Below are positions 17,600 to 25,947 of a stretch of 64,000 bases of DNA, one piece after another (position 1 is the stretch's first letter; every line of letters starts with the position of its first letter). A program made the translations under genes and the position numbers. The notes under the pieces were generated by a model. It was not told the DNA's origin and did no database searches. It saw only the letters and a program-made list of their open reading frames with translations. Source of the DNA: JAWKTM01 sp041399085 (GTDB lineage Bacteria; Planctomycetota; Planctomycetia; Pirellulales; Pirellulaceae); the NCBI GenBank assembly GCA_041399085.1, contig JAWKTM010000017.1:67799-131798 (forward strand). The letters run 5' to 3'.

Positions 17600-18355
17600 A
17601 TGCCATTTCGCCGATTGCCGAATAGCGACAGCACGCGTCTTCAAGCTCTGGAGTCCGCTTCGAAAAAGGCGGCGGCCACCGATCCAGCCGACCTGGCCTT
17701 CAGCAGCGAAACCAAGACGACATTGGACGCCACGCTGCCCCTATGGAAACAAGAGCTTCGCGAGCGAGGCCAGGCGCTCTCGGCTCAGTCCGAGGCGACC
17801 GAGGCATTGAGTGTGCGGCGAGGTCGGTTGCGAATGTGGGTCTCGCACTTCTTTCAGGCTTTCAATATGGCCGTCGCGCGCGGCGTGTGCCAAGCCAGCG
17901 AGCGGGGTTTCTTTCAACTGGATATTTCCGCCGAATCGTTGCCGGCGTTGGACGGCGAGGCCGATTTGCTGACATGGGCCGAACGAATCGTCGCGGGCGA
18001 AGCGGATCGCACGGCGGCCGGGGGCGTGGCGATCTTGCAACCCACGGCGGCCGAGATTGCGACCGAGTTGACCGAGTACGAGACGTTTCGCGCGTCGCAA
18101 GCGGCGGCGGCCGGTGTCTATGACCGCGAGCAGGAGGATGTCGAGCGGATGCGCGAGCAGGTGGATCGCTTGATCCGCGATCTGTGGGACGAGATCGAGT
18201 TCCGCTTTCGCCGCGAGCAGCCGTCGTCGATGCGCCGCAAGGCTCGCGAGTATGGCGTGGTCTACGCCAGCCGCCCTGGCGAGCCGCCGGATCCAGAAGC
18301 GCCTGCCCCAGAAACGCCGGAACTCGATGCGCCAACCGACGCCCCGGCCGGCTAA
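17600..18355 (+). CDS. Hypothetical protein, 251 aa, inside inverted-repeat module
   Basis: The protein opens MPFRRLPNSDSTRLQALESA and is soluble and largely helical. It has a coiled-coil-like stretch (YDREQEDVERMREQVDRLIR, about 173-192), the aromatic segment MWVSHFFQAFNMAVARGV and a Pro/Glu/Ala-rich tail (about 225-251). A GTAGAAGGAACACC leader with GAAGGA supports the start. I cannot assign a family. It is the only gene between two inverted-repeat arms (16814-16837 and 18705-18728) and follows the 42-bp array, so it may travel with, or have been invaded by, these repeats. Confidence 0.7.
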   Translation: MPFRRLPNSDSTRLQALESASKKAAATDPADLAFSSETKTTLDATLPLWKQELRERGQALSAQSEATEALSVRRGRLRMWVSHFFQAFNMAVARGVCQASERGFFQLDISAESLPALDGEADLLTWAERIVAGEADRTAAGGVAILQPTAAEIATELTEYETFRASQAAAAGVYDREQEDVERMREQVDRLIRDLWDEIEFRFRREQPSSMRRKAREYGVVYASRPGEPPDPEAPAPETPELDAPTDAPAG

Positions 18356-18772
18356 GCGCGGGATTGGAAATGGCGCGAGGTCAGGTGGCACGCTCATAGC
18401 GCCGCAGTGGGCATGGACGGTTGGGGCGAGGCTCAACGTGGCAGGTAGTCACTCGAAGCTCGCCAGCCACGCCCATCGAAGACTCTGGGCGTGCCACCCG
18501 GCCGCCCATCGAACACTCTGGGCGTGCCACCCGGCTGGCTAAGCGAGCCCCCAGCCAATTCGTTCTCACAGCCAATTCGTTCTCACAGCCAATTCGTTCT
18601 CGTACTCAGCGAAGCGGTACTCAGCAACGCGGTACTCGTACTCGCAACCCGCGGAGAAAAGCTCCGACAAGGCGGAGCACTCCAAAGATGCGGCGCGGCT
18701 GAGGGCTCGCTTCGCTCGACCCCAGGCATGTCCAGGCCCGAGACACGTCTTGGCTTTAACAGCGGCAGAGTT
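18356..18772. repeat. Gene-free repeat region, right arm of inverted-repeat module
   Basis: This region holds two adjacent 33-bp palindromic units (18470-18502 and 18503-18535, one mismatch), each with GCCCA/TGGGC arms. Three CCAATTCGTTCTC-type units follow, with GTACTC repeats, at about 18555-18650. The 24-bp arm GCTCGCTTCGCTCGACCCCA at 18705-18728 ends it. The order of the two outer elements is the reverse of that in the left arm. No gene is seen. Confidence 0.8.
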
Positions 18773-19921
18773 TTAGCGGCTGGCCGTGCGAGCGTAGGCC
18801 GCGCCGACGCTGCGACGAGGCACTTCGACCAGAGTCGGCGTGGCGTCGCAACTGATGCCGTCGATCGTCTTGGGGATGATGCCCATTTGAGCTTGGCCCC
18901 CGATCCCGGCTGGCCGAGCCGAATAGGTGGCGATGATCTCGCGGATGTCCTTCCGCACCGCCGGTTGGCCGTCGGGTCCGGCCGCTTCGTACTCGTTGAA
19001 GCTGCCGACCGTCACGATGCTGGCGAAGCGATCGTGGAACTCATAAGCCTCGACGCCACGGCGGCGCAGGGCCAATGTCAAACGATGAGCTTTGTCGGCC
19101 GCCACGACCAGCTTGTCCGAGGCGTCGCGACTGTTGCTCAGCTTCTCGACCTTGTTGGGATCCACCGTGACTTCGCCGCCGAACGTGGCGACTTGCACCG
19201 TGTACTTGCCGGGATTGTCCAGCAAACTGTGCTCGACGCCCTTATTCATGTCGATCACAAAGGAATCGAGACCGCCGGCGTTGAAGTACTCTTCGGGCAG
19301 CAACGGATTCCGCGTGATGAAGGCAGCGCCGAGCGGCCCGCGTTGGTCGCGCTCGTCGTTCATGTTCATCTGGTCGCGCAGCTTCTGCACGACCTTCCAA
19401 CGCTGAATCGTCCACTTGCCCGTTTCCGGATTTAGCGAACGGGGCATCGACGCTTTGATCGTGTCCAACGTCTTCTGGGCTTGTGGATCGTCGAACGTTT
19501 CGTACTCGCCCACCAACACGGCATAGCCCGAGAATTTGGTGGCGTTCACGTACCGCATCTTCTTCGGCCGACCGTAACGGTCGACGCCGCGACCCTCGAC
19601 CGGTTCGGTGAAGTCGTAAACCTGTTCGTGCATGTAGGCCGGCACGTTATAACGGCTGCGCATTTCCAGCACCAAATCGCGAGCCTCTTTTTCGGCCTGC
19701 ATGCTCGTGAACGTGGCGGCCAAAATCATCCACGGCCCGTGGTCTTCGGTCAGCGTGTAGGTTTTGTTCGGATCGGCCTCGACGCGACGCTTGAACGGAA
19801 TCAGCGATTGCCAAGGCGGAGCGGCCAACGCCGCGGCCGAACCAGTCAGCATTCCGATCGCAACCAGCGACAGCAAAACGAAACGAACTTGACAGACAAA
19901 CGTGCAACGGCGACGGCGCAT
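18773..19921 (-). CDS. Exported protein with two SPOR-like segments, 382 aa
   Basis: I start at MRRRRCTFVCQVRFVLLSLV, which gives a signal peptide ending SAAALAAPP; the upstream extension is not protein-like. Two regions resemble the SPOR pattern of exported proteins. The first is about 55-95 (GPWMILAATF to MRSRYNVPAYMHEQV); the second is about 265-325 (YTVQVATFGGEV to LRRRGVEAYEFHDRFASIVT, then VGSF). SPOR domains bind denuded peptidoglycan, so a cell-wall-associated role is possible, but the match is by eye and weak. The protein has no membrane segment beyond the signal. It is followed in the opposite direction by the repeat module. Confidence 0.75.
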   Translation of the reverse strand: MRRRRCTFVCQVRFVLLSLVAIGMLTGSAAALAAPPWQSLIPFKRRVEADPNKTYTLTEDHGPWMILAATFTSMQAEKEARDLVLEMRSRYNVPAYMHEQVYDFTEPVEGRGVDRYGRPKKMRYVNATKFSGYAVLVGEYETFDDPQAQKTLDTIKASMPRSLNPETGKWTIQRWKVVQKLRDQMNMNDERDQRGPLGAAFITRNPLLPEEYFNAGGLDSFVIDMNKGVEHSLLDNPGKYTVQVATFGGEVTVDPNKVEKLSNSRDASDKLVVAADKAHRLTLALRRRGVEAYEFHDRFASIVTVGSFNEYEAAGPDGQPAVRKDIREIIATYSARPAGIGGQAQMGIIPKTIDGISCDATPTLVEVPRRSVGAAYARTASR

Positions 19922-20103
19922 GAAATGACCTCGCGATCTCGAACGAGAAGATTCTGGACAAGGGGCGGGGAACTTATCACATCCCCCCAGCCGTTTCCAG
20001 GTCAAAAAATTCGGAAGTTCGAGCGTGCGAGCGTGCCGACGAGCAGGCGAGAACCAAGCCGACTACTGTGATCCACTAGGGCGTAGGGATTTTAGGCCGG
20101 CGA

Positions 20104-22242
20104 CTAAATCCGCTTGAAACGCTTGTCCAACTCTTCTTTCGTGAACAGCAGCGCCGTCGGCCGGCCGTGGGGACAGTGATGCGTGTCGTGGAACAAGTGC
20201 CGCTGTTCCAACAACGCCGAGACCTCTTCCGGCGAGAGGCGGTCGCCGGCCTTGATTGCCGCCTTGCAGGAGATCATGTGCAGCAGTTCGTCGATCACGT
20301 CGCGAGCGTCGGGCGTTTTGCCTTCGGACATCAATTGATCCACGATCTGCCGCAACAGTTCGGCCGGATTCAAATTCGCCAACATCGCGGGGTAGCCGGT
20401 AACCAGCACCGTGTCGCCGCCAAACGGCTCGACGTCGATGCCGATTTGAGCCAGCGTTTCGCGAGCTTCCAACACGGCGGCGGCTTCGGCCGGCAACAAA
20501 GTCACGGGTTCGGGCACCAACAACCGCTGCTTTTCGATCGCCCCGCCCAACACCTTGTCGCGAATCTGTTCGTAGATCACACGCTCGTGCAAAGCGTGTT
20601 GATCGACCACCAAGATGCCTTGCGAGTTCTCGGTGATGAGATAGCGGTTGTGAAGCTGGATGCCGGTTTGGCAAGCGGCCGGTGACGTGGCCGACCCGGT
20701 GGCTGTCGTCGTCGAGAACTCGGCCGACGCCAGGCCGCTCGCCGCCACCTCGGGATGAACCGCCGTTGTTGCCGGCGTCGTAGTCGGCGTTGAAGCTCTT
20801 GCGGCGTGCGAAGTCGGAACTGGCGGCAGATCGGGCAAGTCGACGAGATCGTAATCGCCGCGCGGAGCGGTCGACGAACGTTCGCCGCCGCGATCCACGG
20901 TTGGTTCACCGGGCAAACGCGTGGTGGCGGGTGCGGCGTGCGTCGAGTCGCCGGGCGGAGCAACCGCGGTGGTCTGCGACGGCGCGAAAGTTAGCCGGCC
21001 ATCGTCGAACGGTTTGAACGGCGGGATGCCTCGGGGATTGGCGGCGTATTGCAGCGCCAAGCGGGCTTGTTGCGAGCCGGCCGTGGCGGTGTTCGAGCCG
21101 CCGGGAAGTTGCCGCCGAGCCCAGTCGCTCAACTCGGAATCGGCCGCATGAGCCGCGTCGACTCGCGAGCCCGCGGCGTTCGGCCCCAAGCCTCCAGCAG
21201 CGCTGTTGCCAGCGGCTTGTTCCGCGTCGGCCTTTCCCACGCGAGCCGTCATGTCGGTCGAGAGAAACTTGCGTCGCAGCGAACCGAGCAACACGCTGTA
21301 CAACCGCGAGCCGTCCTGGAAACGCACTTCCAGTTTCGTCGGATGAACGTTCACGTCGACCATCTCGGGCGGCATGTTCAATTGCAGAAAAGCGATCGGA
21401 AACCGGCCGGTCATTAGCAGCCCGCGATAGGCTTCGCCCAACGCGTGCTGGAGCGCTCGATCGCGAATGTGCCGACCGTTCAGGAACACGTACTGCATCC
21501 GATTGCTGCCGCGACTATGGCTCGGATCGGCCACCAATCCACGCAACGTGACGTCGCCGTCCTGACCTTCGATGTCGATCAAAGCTCCGGCCAAATCGGC
21601 GTCGAACAGCTTGGCGATCCGCTCGCGCCAATCGCTGATCGGCGGCAAATCGTGCAGCGTCCGGCCGTTGTGAGCGAACGTGAAATGCACGTCGGGGAAA
21701 GCCAACGCGATGCGGGTGAACGCTTCGATCGCGTGTCCCATCTCGGTCTGCGTCGTGCGCAAGAATTTGCGGCGAACCGGCGTGTTGAAGAACAGATTGC
21801 GAACTTCGATCGTCGTGCCGACCGGAGCGCCACACGGAGCCAGCGGCCGAATCTCGCCGCCGATCACTTCCATCTCCGCCCCGGCCTCGTCATCGCTTTG
21901 CCGACTGCGAATCTGAAAGTGGCTGATCTCGGCGATCGACGCCAACGCCTCGCCGCGGAATCCGAGCGACCGGACCGAAAACAGATCGTCGGCGTCGCTG
22001 ATTTTGCTCGTGGCGTGGCTGGCCACGGCCAACACCAACTGCTCGGCGCTAATGCCACAACCGTTGTCCGCCACGCGCACCAAAGTGCTGCCGCCTCCTT
22101 CGATCGCCACATCCACACGCGTGGCGCCGGCGTCGACCGAGTTCTCGACCAACTCCTTGACGACGCTCGAAGGCCGTTCGATCACTTCGCCCGCCGCGAT
22201 CTTGTTAATCACGCTGGGCGGCAGTTGGCGGATGATAGGCAT
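20104..22242 (-). CDS. mutL: DNA mismatch repair protein MutL
   Basis: MutL couples mismatch recognition by MutS to strand removal. The 712-residue protein has the GHKL ATPase motifs at the N terminus: VINKIAAGEVIERPSSVVKE, ENSVDAGATR, VRVADNGCGI, SHATSKI, LGFRGEALASI and GTTIEVRNLFFNTPVRRKFL. A proline/threonine-rich linker spans about 370-520. The C-terminal domain contains DQHALHERVIYE, the DQHAxxExxxxE metal site of MutL proteins with endonuclease activity, plus SCKAAIKAGDRL and HCPHGRPTAL. It is therefore expected to nick DNA itself, as in bacteria lacking MutH. The start MPIIRQLPPSVINK is chosen over an upstream ATG seven codons earlier. Confidence 0.96.
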   Translation of the reverse strand: MPIIRQLPPSVINKIAAGEVIERPSSVVKELVENSVDAGATRVDVAIEGGGSTLVRVADNGCGISAEQLVLAVASHATSKISDADDLFSVRSLGFRGEALASIAEISHFQIRSRQSDDEAGAEMEVIGGEIRPLAPCGAPVGTTIEVRNLFFNTPVRRKFLRTTQTEMGHAIEAFTRIALAFPDVHFTFAHNGRTLHDLPPISDWRERIAKLFDADLAGALIDIEGQDGDVTLRGLVADPSHSRGSNRMQYVFLNGRHIRDRALQHALGEAYRGLLMTGRFPIAFLQLNMPPEMVDVNVHPTKLEVRFQDGSRLYSVLLGSLRRKFLSTDMTARVGKADAEQAAGNSAAGGLGPNAAGSRVDAAHAADSELSDWARRQLPGGSNTATAGSQQARLALQYAANPRGIPPFKPFDDGRLTFAPSQTTAVAPPGDSTHAAPATTRLPGEPTVDRGGERSSTAPRGDYDLVDLPDLPPVPTSHAARASTPTTTPATTAVHPEVAASGLASAEFSTTTATGSATSPAACQTGIQLHNRYLITENSQGILVVDQHALHERVIYEQIRDKVLGGAIEKQRLLVPEPVTLLPAEAAAVLEARETLAQIGIDVEPFGGDTVLVTGYPAMLANLNPAELLRQIVDQLMSEGKTPDARDVIDELLHMISCKAAIKAGDRLSPEEVSALLEQRHLFHDTHHCPHGRPTALLFTKEELDKRFKRI

Positions 22243-22384
22243 GAACTTGAATGGGATTCGCAAGGAGAAGTTCGGAAAGGCGCGCGACCGTGCAGCGTTC
22301 GCAAATTCTATGGCTCGGCCGAGTCAGGCCGAACCCCCGCGAGCCGAACCCCCGTCGCGCCTAACCCCGTTGCGTCCAATCCCG

Positions 22385-23815
22385 TCATTCCGCACTCACT
22401 TCGCCGTCCTTGCCGATTTGGTACTTTTCCAGCTTGCGGTACAGCGTGCGGGAGCCGATCGCCAGAATCCGAGCCGCCTCTTCGCGGTTGTTGTTCGTCA
22501 GCTTCAGAGTTTCCGTGATCGCCCACTGCTCGATATCTTCCATCGACTTGCCGATCAAACCCATTCGACCGTCGTCGGCTTGAGCCAGCGCGGCTTCATC
22601 CACTTCGGCCAGTTCGGGCGGCAAGTCATCCAGGTCCAGCACGCCATCAATGTCCAGCACCACCATCGTTTCCACGGCGTTGCGAAGCTGCCGCACGTTG
22701 CCCGGCCAGTCATACGAAAACAGCCGCTTGGTTACTTCCGGCGAAATCCCTTTCACGGATTTCTTGTGACGCTTCGTGAATTGTTTGCGGAAGTGATCGA
22801 CCAACGGCACGATGTCCTCGCGACGCTCGCGGAGGCTGGGCAGTTCGATCGTCACGACCTTCAACCGGAAATACAAATCGTTGCGAAAGCGATTGTCCTG
22901 TACCGCTTCTTCCAGATGCCGATTGGTCGCCGACAACACGCGGACATTCACGCGTATCGGTTTGTTGTCGCCCACGCGCGTGATCTGATGTTCTTCCAAC
23001 ACCCGCAGCAGCTTGCTCTGCGTATTCAGCGGCATGTCGCCCACTTCGTCCAAGAACAACGTGCCGCCGTTGGCATACTCGAACGCGCCGGCTCGATCGG
23101 TAACCGCGTCGGTATAAGCCCCCTTCACGTGGCCAAACAACTCGCTCTCGACCAAATTCTCGGCGACCGCCGCACAGTTCAGCGGCACGATTCGCTTGCC
23201 CTTGCGAGGACTGTTCTGATGAATCGCCTGAGCGATCAACTCCTTGCCCGTGCCGCTCTCGCCCGTGATCAACACCGTGGCGTCGGTCGGCGCGATCCGC
23301 TTGATCCGCTCAATCACCCGGCCCATCTTTTCGCTGGCGTAGATGATGCCCTCAAAGCCGAATCGTTCGTCCAGCCGCTGAGTCAGCTCCAAGTTCGTCC
23401 GCCGCAACCGCACGGCGTCGGCCGCCTTCTCCGTCGTGGCTCGTAACCGGGTCGGCGTGATTGGCTTTTCCAGAAAGTTAAATGCGCCCAACTGCATCGC
23501 CTCGACGGCCTTCGGCACGGTGGCGTGGCCCGTCACCATGATGACTTCCGCGTCCGGCAAAGCTTGCTTGGCGCGAGCCAGAATCTCCATCCCGTCGACG
23601 TCGTTCATCACTAAGTCGGTGATGATGATGTCGAAGTTGTCCTGGGCCACGCGCCGAGCTCCCTCGGGCCCCGACGTGGCTTTCACGCACTCGTAGCCCA
23701 CTCGCTCCAAGCTTTCCGTCATGGCTTGAGCGTGGGCCGGATCGTTGTCGACGATCAACACGCGCAACGGCGGTCCCGCCGTCGCGACTTCTTCGGTGAT
23801 TTCGTTGGCGTTCAT
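22385..23815 (-). CDS. NtrC/AtoC-type sigma-54-dependent response regulator
   Basis: The 476-residue protein has an N-terminal receiver (RVLIVDNDPAHA; phosphoacceptor Asp67 in IIITDLVMNDVDG; Lys in EKPIT). A sigma-54 AAA+ domain follows (Walker A GESGTGKE at 185-192, LFLDEVGDMPL Walker B, FRNDLYFRL). A Fis-type helix-turn-helix ends the protein (NNREEAARILAIGSRTLYRK). The loop that normally reads GAFTGA and contacts sigma-54 reads GAYTDA (232-237). The partner kinase is not adjacent. It activates transcription from -24/-12 promoters in the family; targets are unknown. Confidence 0.93.
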   Translation of the reverse strand: MNANEITEEVATAGPPLRVLIVDNDPAHAQAMTESLERVGYECVKATSGPEGARRVAQDNFDIIITDLVMNDVDGMEILARAKQALPDAEVIMVTGHATVPKAVEAMQLGAFNFLEKPITPTRLRATTEKAADAVRLRRTNLELTQRLDERFGFEGIIYASEKMGRVIERIKRIAPTDATVLITGESGTGKELIAQAIHQNSPRKGKRIVPLNCAAVAENLVESELFGHVKGAYTDAVTDRAGAFEYANGGTLFLDEVGDMPLNTQSKLLRVLEEHQITRVGDNKPIRVNVRVLSATNRHLEEAVQDNRFRNDLYFRLKVVTIELPSLRERREDIVPLVDHFRKQFTKRHKKSVKGISPEVTKRLFSYDWPGNVRQLRNAVETMVVLDIDGVLDLDDLPPELAEVDEAALAQADDGRMGLIGKSMEDIEQWAITETLKLTNNNREEAARILAIGSRTLYRKLEKYQIGKDGEVSAE

Positions 23816-23988
23816 AGGCCGGATAATACAAGATGCCGGCGCGGCGGACGAGGGACGGACGGATGACGCATTAAGAAACGCCGATCAGCTCCAACGCGAG
23901 GGTTTCCGCAACCTAAGCTTCTCTAGCCGCCGAGCGCGGCGCGTGTTGTGGGCAGGGCAACGCAAACCTTAAGATCGCTATATCTCGC

Positions 23989-25098
23989 ATGGACCTCACC
24001 AACGATTGTCACCCCGTTTTCGATGGGTTGCTGCGCCGCTGCGTCGAGCTGAACGCTTCGGACATTCACATTACCAGCTCGGTCGAACCGTACTATCGCG
24101 TGGACAACGCGGTCATCAAGGATGGCGAGGAGTCGATTTCCGCCAAGACAGTTGCCGAAATCGTCGATAGCCTGCTGACGCCCCAACAATGGGAAGTGCT
24201 GCGGCAAGAAATGTCGATCGACGTGGCATTCTTCTGGGAAAATTGGCAGCGTTTCCGAGTCAACGTGTTCTACCAACGCAACTCGCTGGCGATGGCCATT
24301 CGGCGGTTGGATGACAAGTACCGTTCGTTCGCCGAATTGCATTTACCCACGCGATTGTCCGAGTTGGCCGAGTACCCACATGGTTTGGTGATTGTGACCG
24401 GGCCGACCGGCAGCGGCAAATCGACGACGCTGGCCACCGTGATCAACGAGATCAATCTCCGCCGCCAAGGCCACGTGATCACGATCGAAGACCCGATCGA
24501 GTACGTGCATCGCAATAAACAATGTTTGATCCAACAACGGCAGCTTTACACGGATGTCCCGTCGTTCGCCTCGGCCGTGCGAGCCGCGTTGCGAGAAGAT
24601 CCCGACGTGCTGTTGGTCGGCGAAATGCGAGACATGGCCACGATCCGAGCCGCGGTGACGGCCGCCGAAACGGGGCATCTGGTGTTTTCGACGCTGCATA
24701 CGGGTGAAGCCATTGGCGCGATCGACCGGATGATCAGCGTCTTTCCGGCCGAAGAACAAGTGGCGGTGCGCGATCAGCTTTCCCGCGTGCTGCGATGCGT
24801 GGTGTCCCAGCGATTGGTCGCGCGCGCCGACCATCACGGTCGAGTCCCCGCGGTGGAGATTATGCAAGTGAACGACGCGGTGTCGAATTTGATCCGCATC
24901 GGCCAATCGAATCAGATCGAGTCGGTAATGCAAACTGGCGGCACGGAAGGGATGATGATTCTGGAGCAATCACTGGCCGAGCTCACCGCCCGCCGCCTGA
25001 TCGACGAATCCGAAGCCGCCACGATCGCCCGCGACCGCAACGTCTACACATCGCGTCTAGCCGTCGCCCGCCAAATGTTCAAAGCCCAAGCGGTGTAG
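23989..25098 (+). CDS. pilT: PilT-type secretion/retraction ATPase
   Basis: The 369-residue length and motifs fit PilT/PilU ATPases, which power type IV pilus retraction as cytoplasmic hexamers. Visible are the N-terminal NASDIHITSSVEPYYRVD, Walker A GPTGSGKST (138-146), the Asp box TIEDPIEYVH, Walker B VLLVGEMRD, the His box FSTLHTGEAIGAIDRM and QRLVAR. The C-terminal segment diverges from the classic AIRNLIRE, reading VSNLIRIGQSNQIESVMQ. It stands alone, so PilT versus PilU or a type II secretion relative cannot be separated by context. DUF1559 prepilin-like proteins such as the one at 32.4 kb are possible partners of such machinery, as inference. Confidence 0.9.
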   Translation: MDLTNDCHPVFDGLLRRCVELNASDIHITSSVEPYYRVDNAVIKDGEESISAKTVAEIVDSLLTPQQWEVLRQEMSIDVAFFWENWQRFRVNVFYQRNSLAMAIRRLDDKYRSFAELHLPTRLSELAEYPHGLVIVTGPTGSGKSTTLATVINEINLRRQGHVITIEDPIEYVHRNKQCLIQQRQLYTDVPSFASAVRAALREDPDVLLVGEMRDMATIRAAVTAAETGHLVFSTLHTGEAIGAIDRMISVFPAEEQVAVRDQLSRVLRCVVSQRLVARADHHGRVPAVEIMQVNDAVSNLIRIGQSNQIESVMQTGGTEGMMILEQSLAELTARRLIDESEAATIARDRNVYTSRLAVARQMFKAQAV

Positions 25099-25420
25099 CT
25101 TCCCAGCGCTACGTTTTACATCCCGCACTTCGTACTCGTACTCGTACTCCTACTCGCCACTCGCGCCGATTCGCGCAAGGCGCTGCCGGTGATTCGAATG
25201 GGAATAAATGTTCGGTTCACAGGACGGCGCGGGTTGCGAGTAGGAGAACGAGTACCGCTTCGCTGAGTACGAGTAGGAATCGGTGTGGTGGTGCGGGGCT
25301 GTTTGGCGAGCGCGGGCTGGTCTGCATAACGCTCGTTTCCCGAGTGTCCCGCTATGTCGATGGGCGGCCGGTGATTGCGGTTTCGGCTGGGCGCGTCGAT
25401 GCGAACCGCGCGGGTTTGGC
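25099..25420. repeat. Gene-free region with GTACTC-type dispersed repeat
   Basis: A CGTACTCGTACTCGTACTC run lies at about 25128-25147. An inverted copy of the longer element (GAGTACCGCTTCGCTGAGTA) lies at about 25225-25270. The longer element also contains GCGGGTTGCGAGTAGGAG, matching the 18.6-kb copy on the other strand. The remainder up to the groES stop shows nothing recognisable. Confidence 0.7.
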
Positions 25421-25708
25421 CTAGTCCAGAACGGCTAGGATGTCGTCTTCGCTGATGACCAGCAGATCGTCGTCGTTGATTTTGACTTCGGTTCCGACCC
25501 AATTGCCGAAGACGACGCGGTCGCCTTCCTTCACTTGATGAGCGGCTCGTTCGCCGCTGGCCAGCCGCCGGCCATCGCCCACCGACAACACGCGGCCTTC
25601 CTGCGGTTTGCGTTGGGCGGCGCTGGGCAACACGATGCCGCCCGAGGTGGTTTCTTCCGCCTCGAGACGTTTGACGACGATGTTGTCGCCGATCGGCACG
25701 ATCTTCAT
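25421..25708 (-). CDS. groES: GroES-type co-chaperonin
   Basis: The 95-residue protein MKIVPIGDNIVVKRLEAEET has the family mobile loop (TTSGGIVLP), QEGRVLSVGDGRRL, KEGDRVVFGNWVGTEVKIND and a DDLLVISEDDILAVLD tail. GroES caps the GroEL cage during protein folding in the cytoplasm. I take the ATG at 25708 because the 27-residue upstream extension is not family-like. No groEL is adjacent. A stand-alone groES copy is unusual compared with the classic groESL operon, although planctomycetes can carry several chaperonin copies. Confidence 0.93.
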   Translation of the reverse strand: MKIVPIGDNIVVKRLEAEETTSGGIVLPSAAQRKPQEGRVLSVGDGRRLASGERAAHQVKEGDRVVFGNWVGTEVKINDDDLLVISEDDILAVLD

Positions 25709-25947
25709 GAGAGTCTCTCTAGTTTCAGGAACCGCCGGCTCGTCGATCCGCTCCGGCGAAAGGGTAAGCGGAGATTGTGGCACGATCACCGGACCCGATC
25801 AAGACTCGCCGACACCGCCCGAGGGGGTCGCGTCGCCCGCCCCGCCGATTCCGGGTCAACTTTCGTCGGCGACCTTGACGATAGTATCGATTGCAGCGAT
25901 TGCCGCAGGCAGATTGCAGTGTCGCCCGACGTACAACGGATTGGTTC

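Noticed and set aside
16769..17644. 291-codon minus-strand frame across the repeat region
   Set aside because: It is open only because the 42-bp array and surroundings are GC-rich and lack stops. It overlaps the start of a better gene and has no protein-like sequence outside the repeats.
22004..23446. 480-codon plus-strand frame over mutL and the NtrC-type gene
   Set aside because: It crosses two convincing minus-strand genes and the gap between them, and has no recognisable motif.
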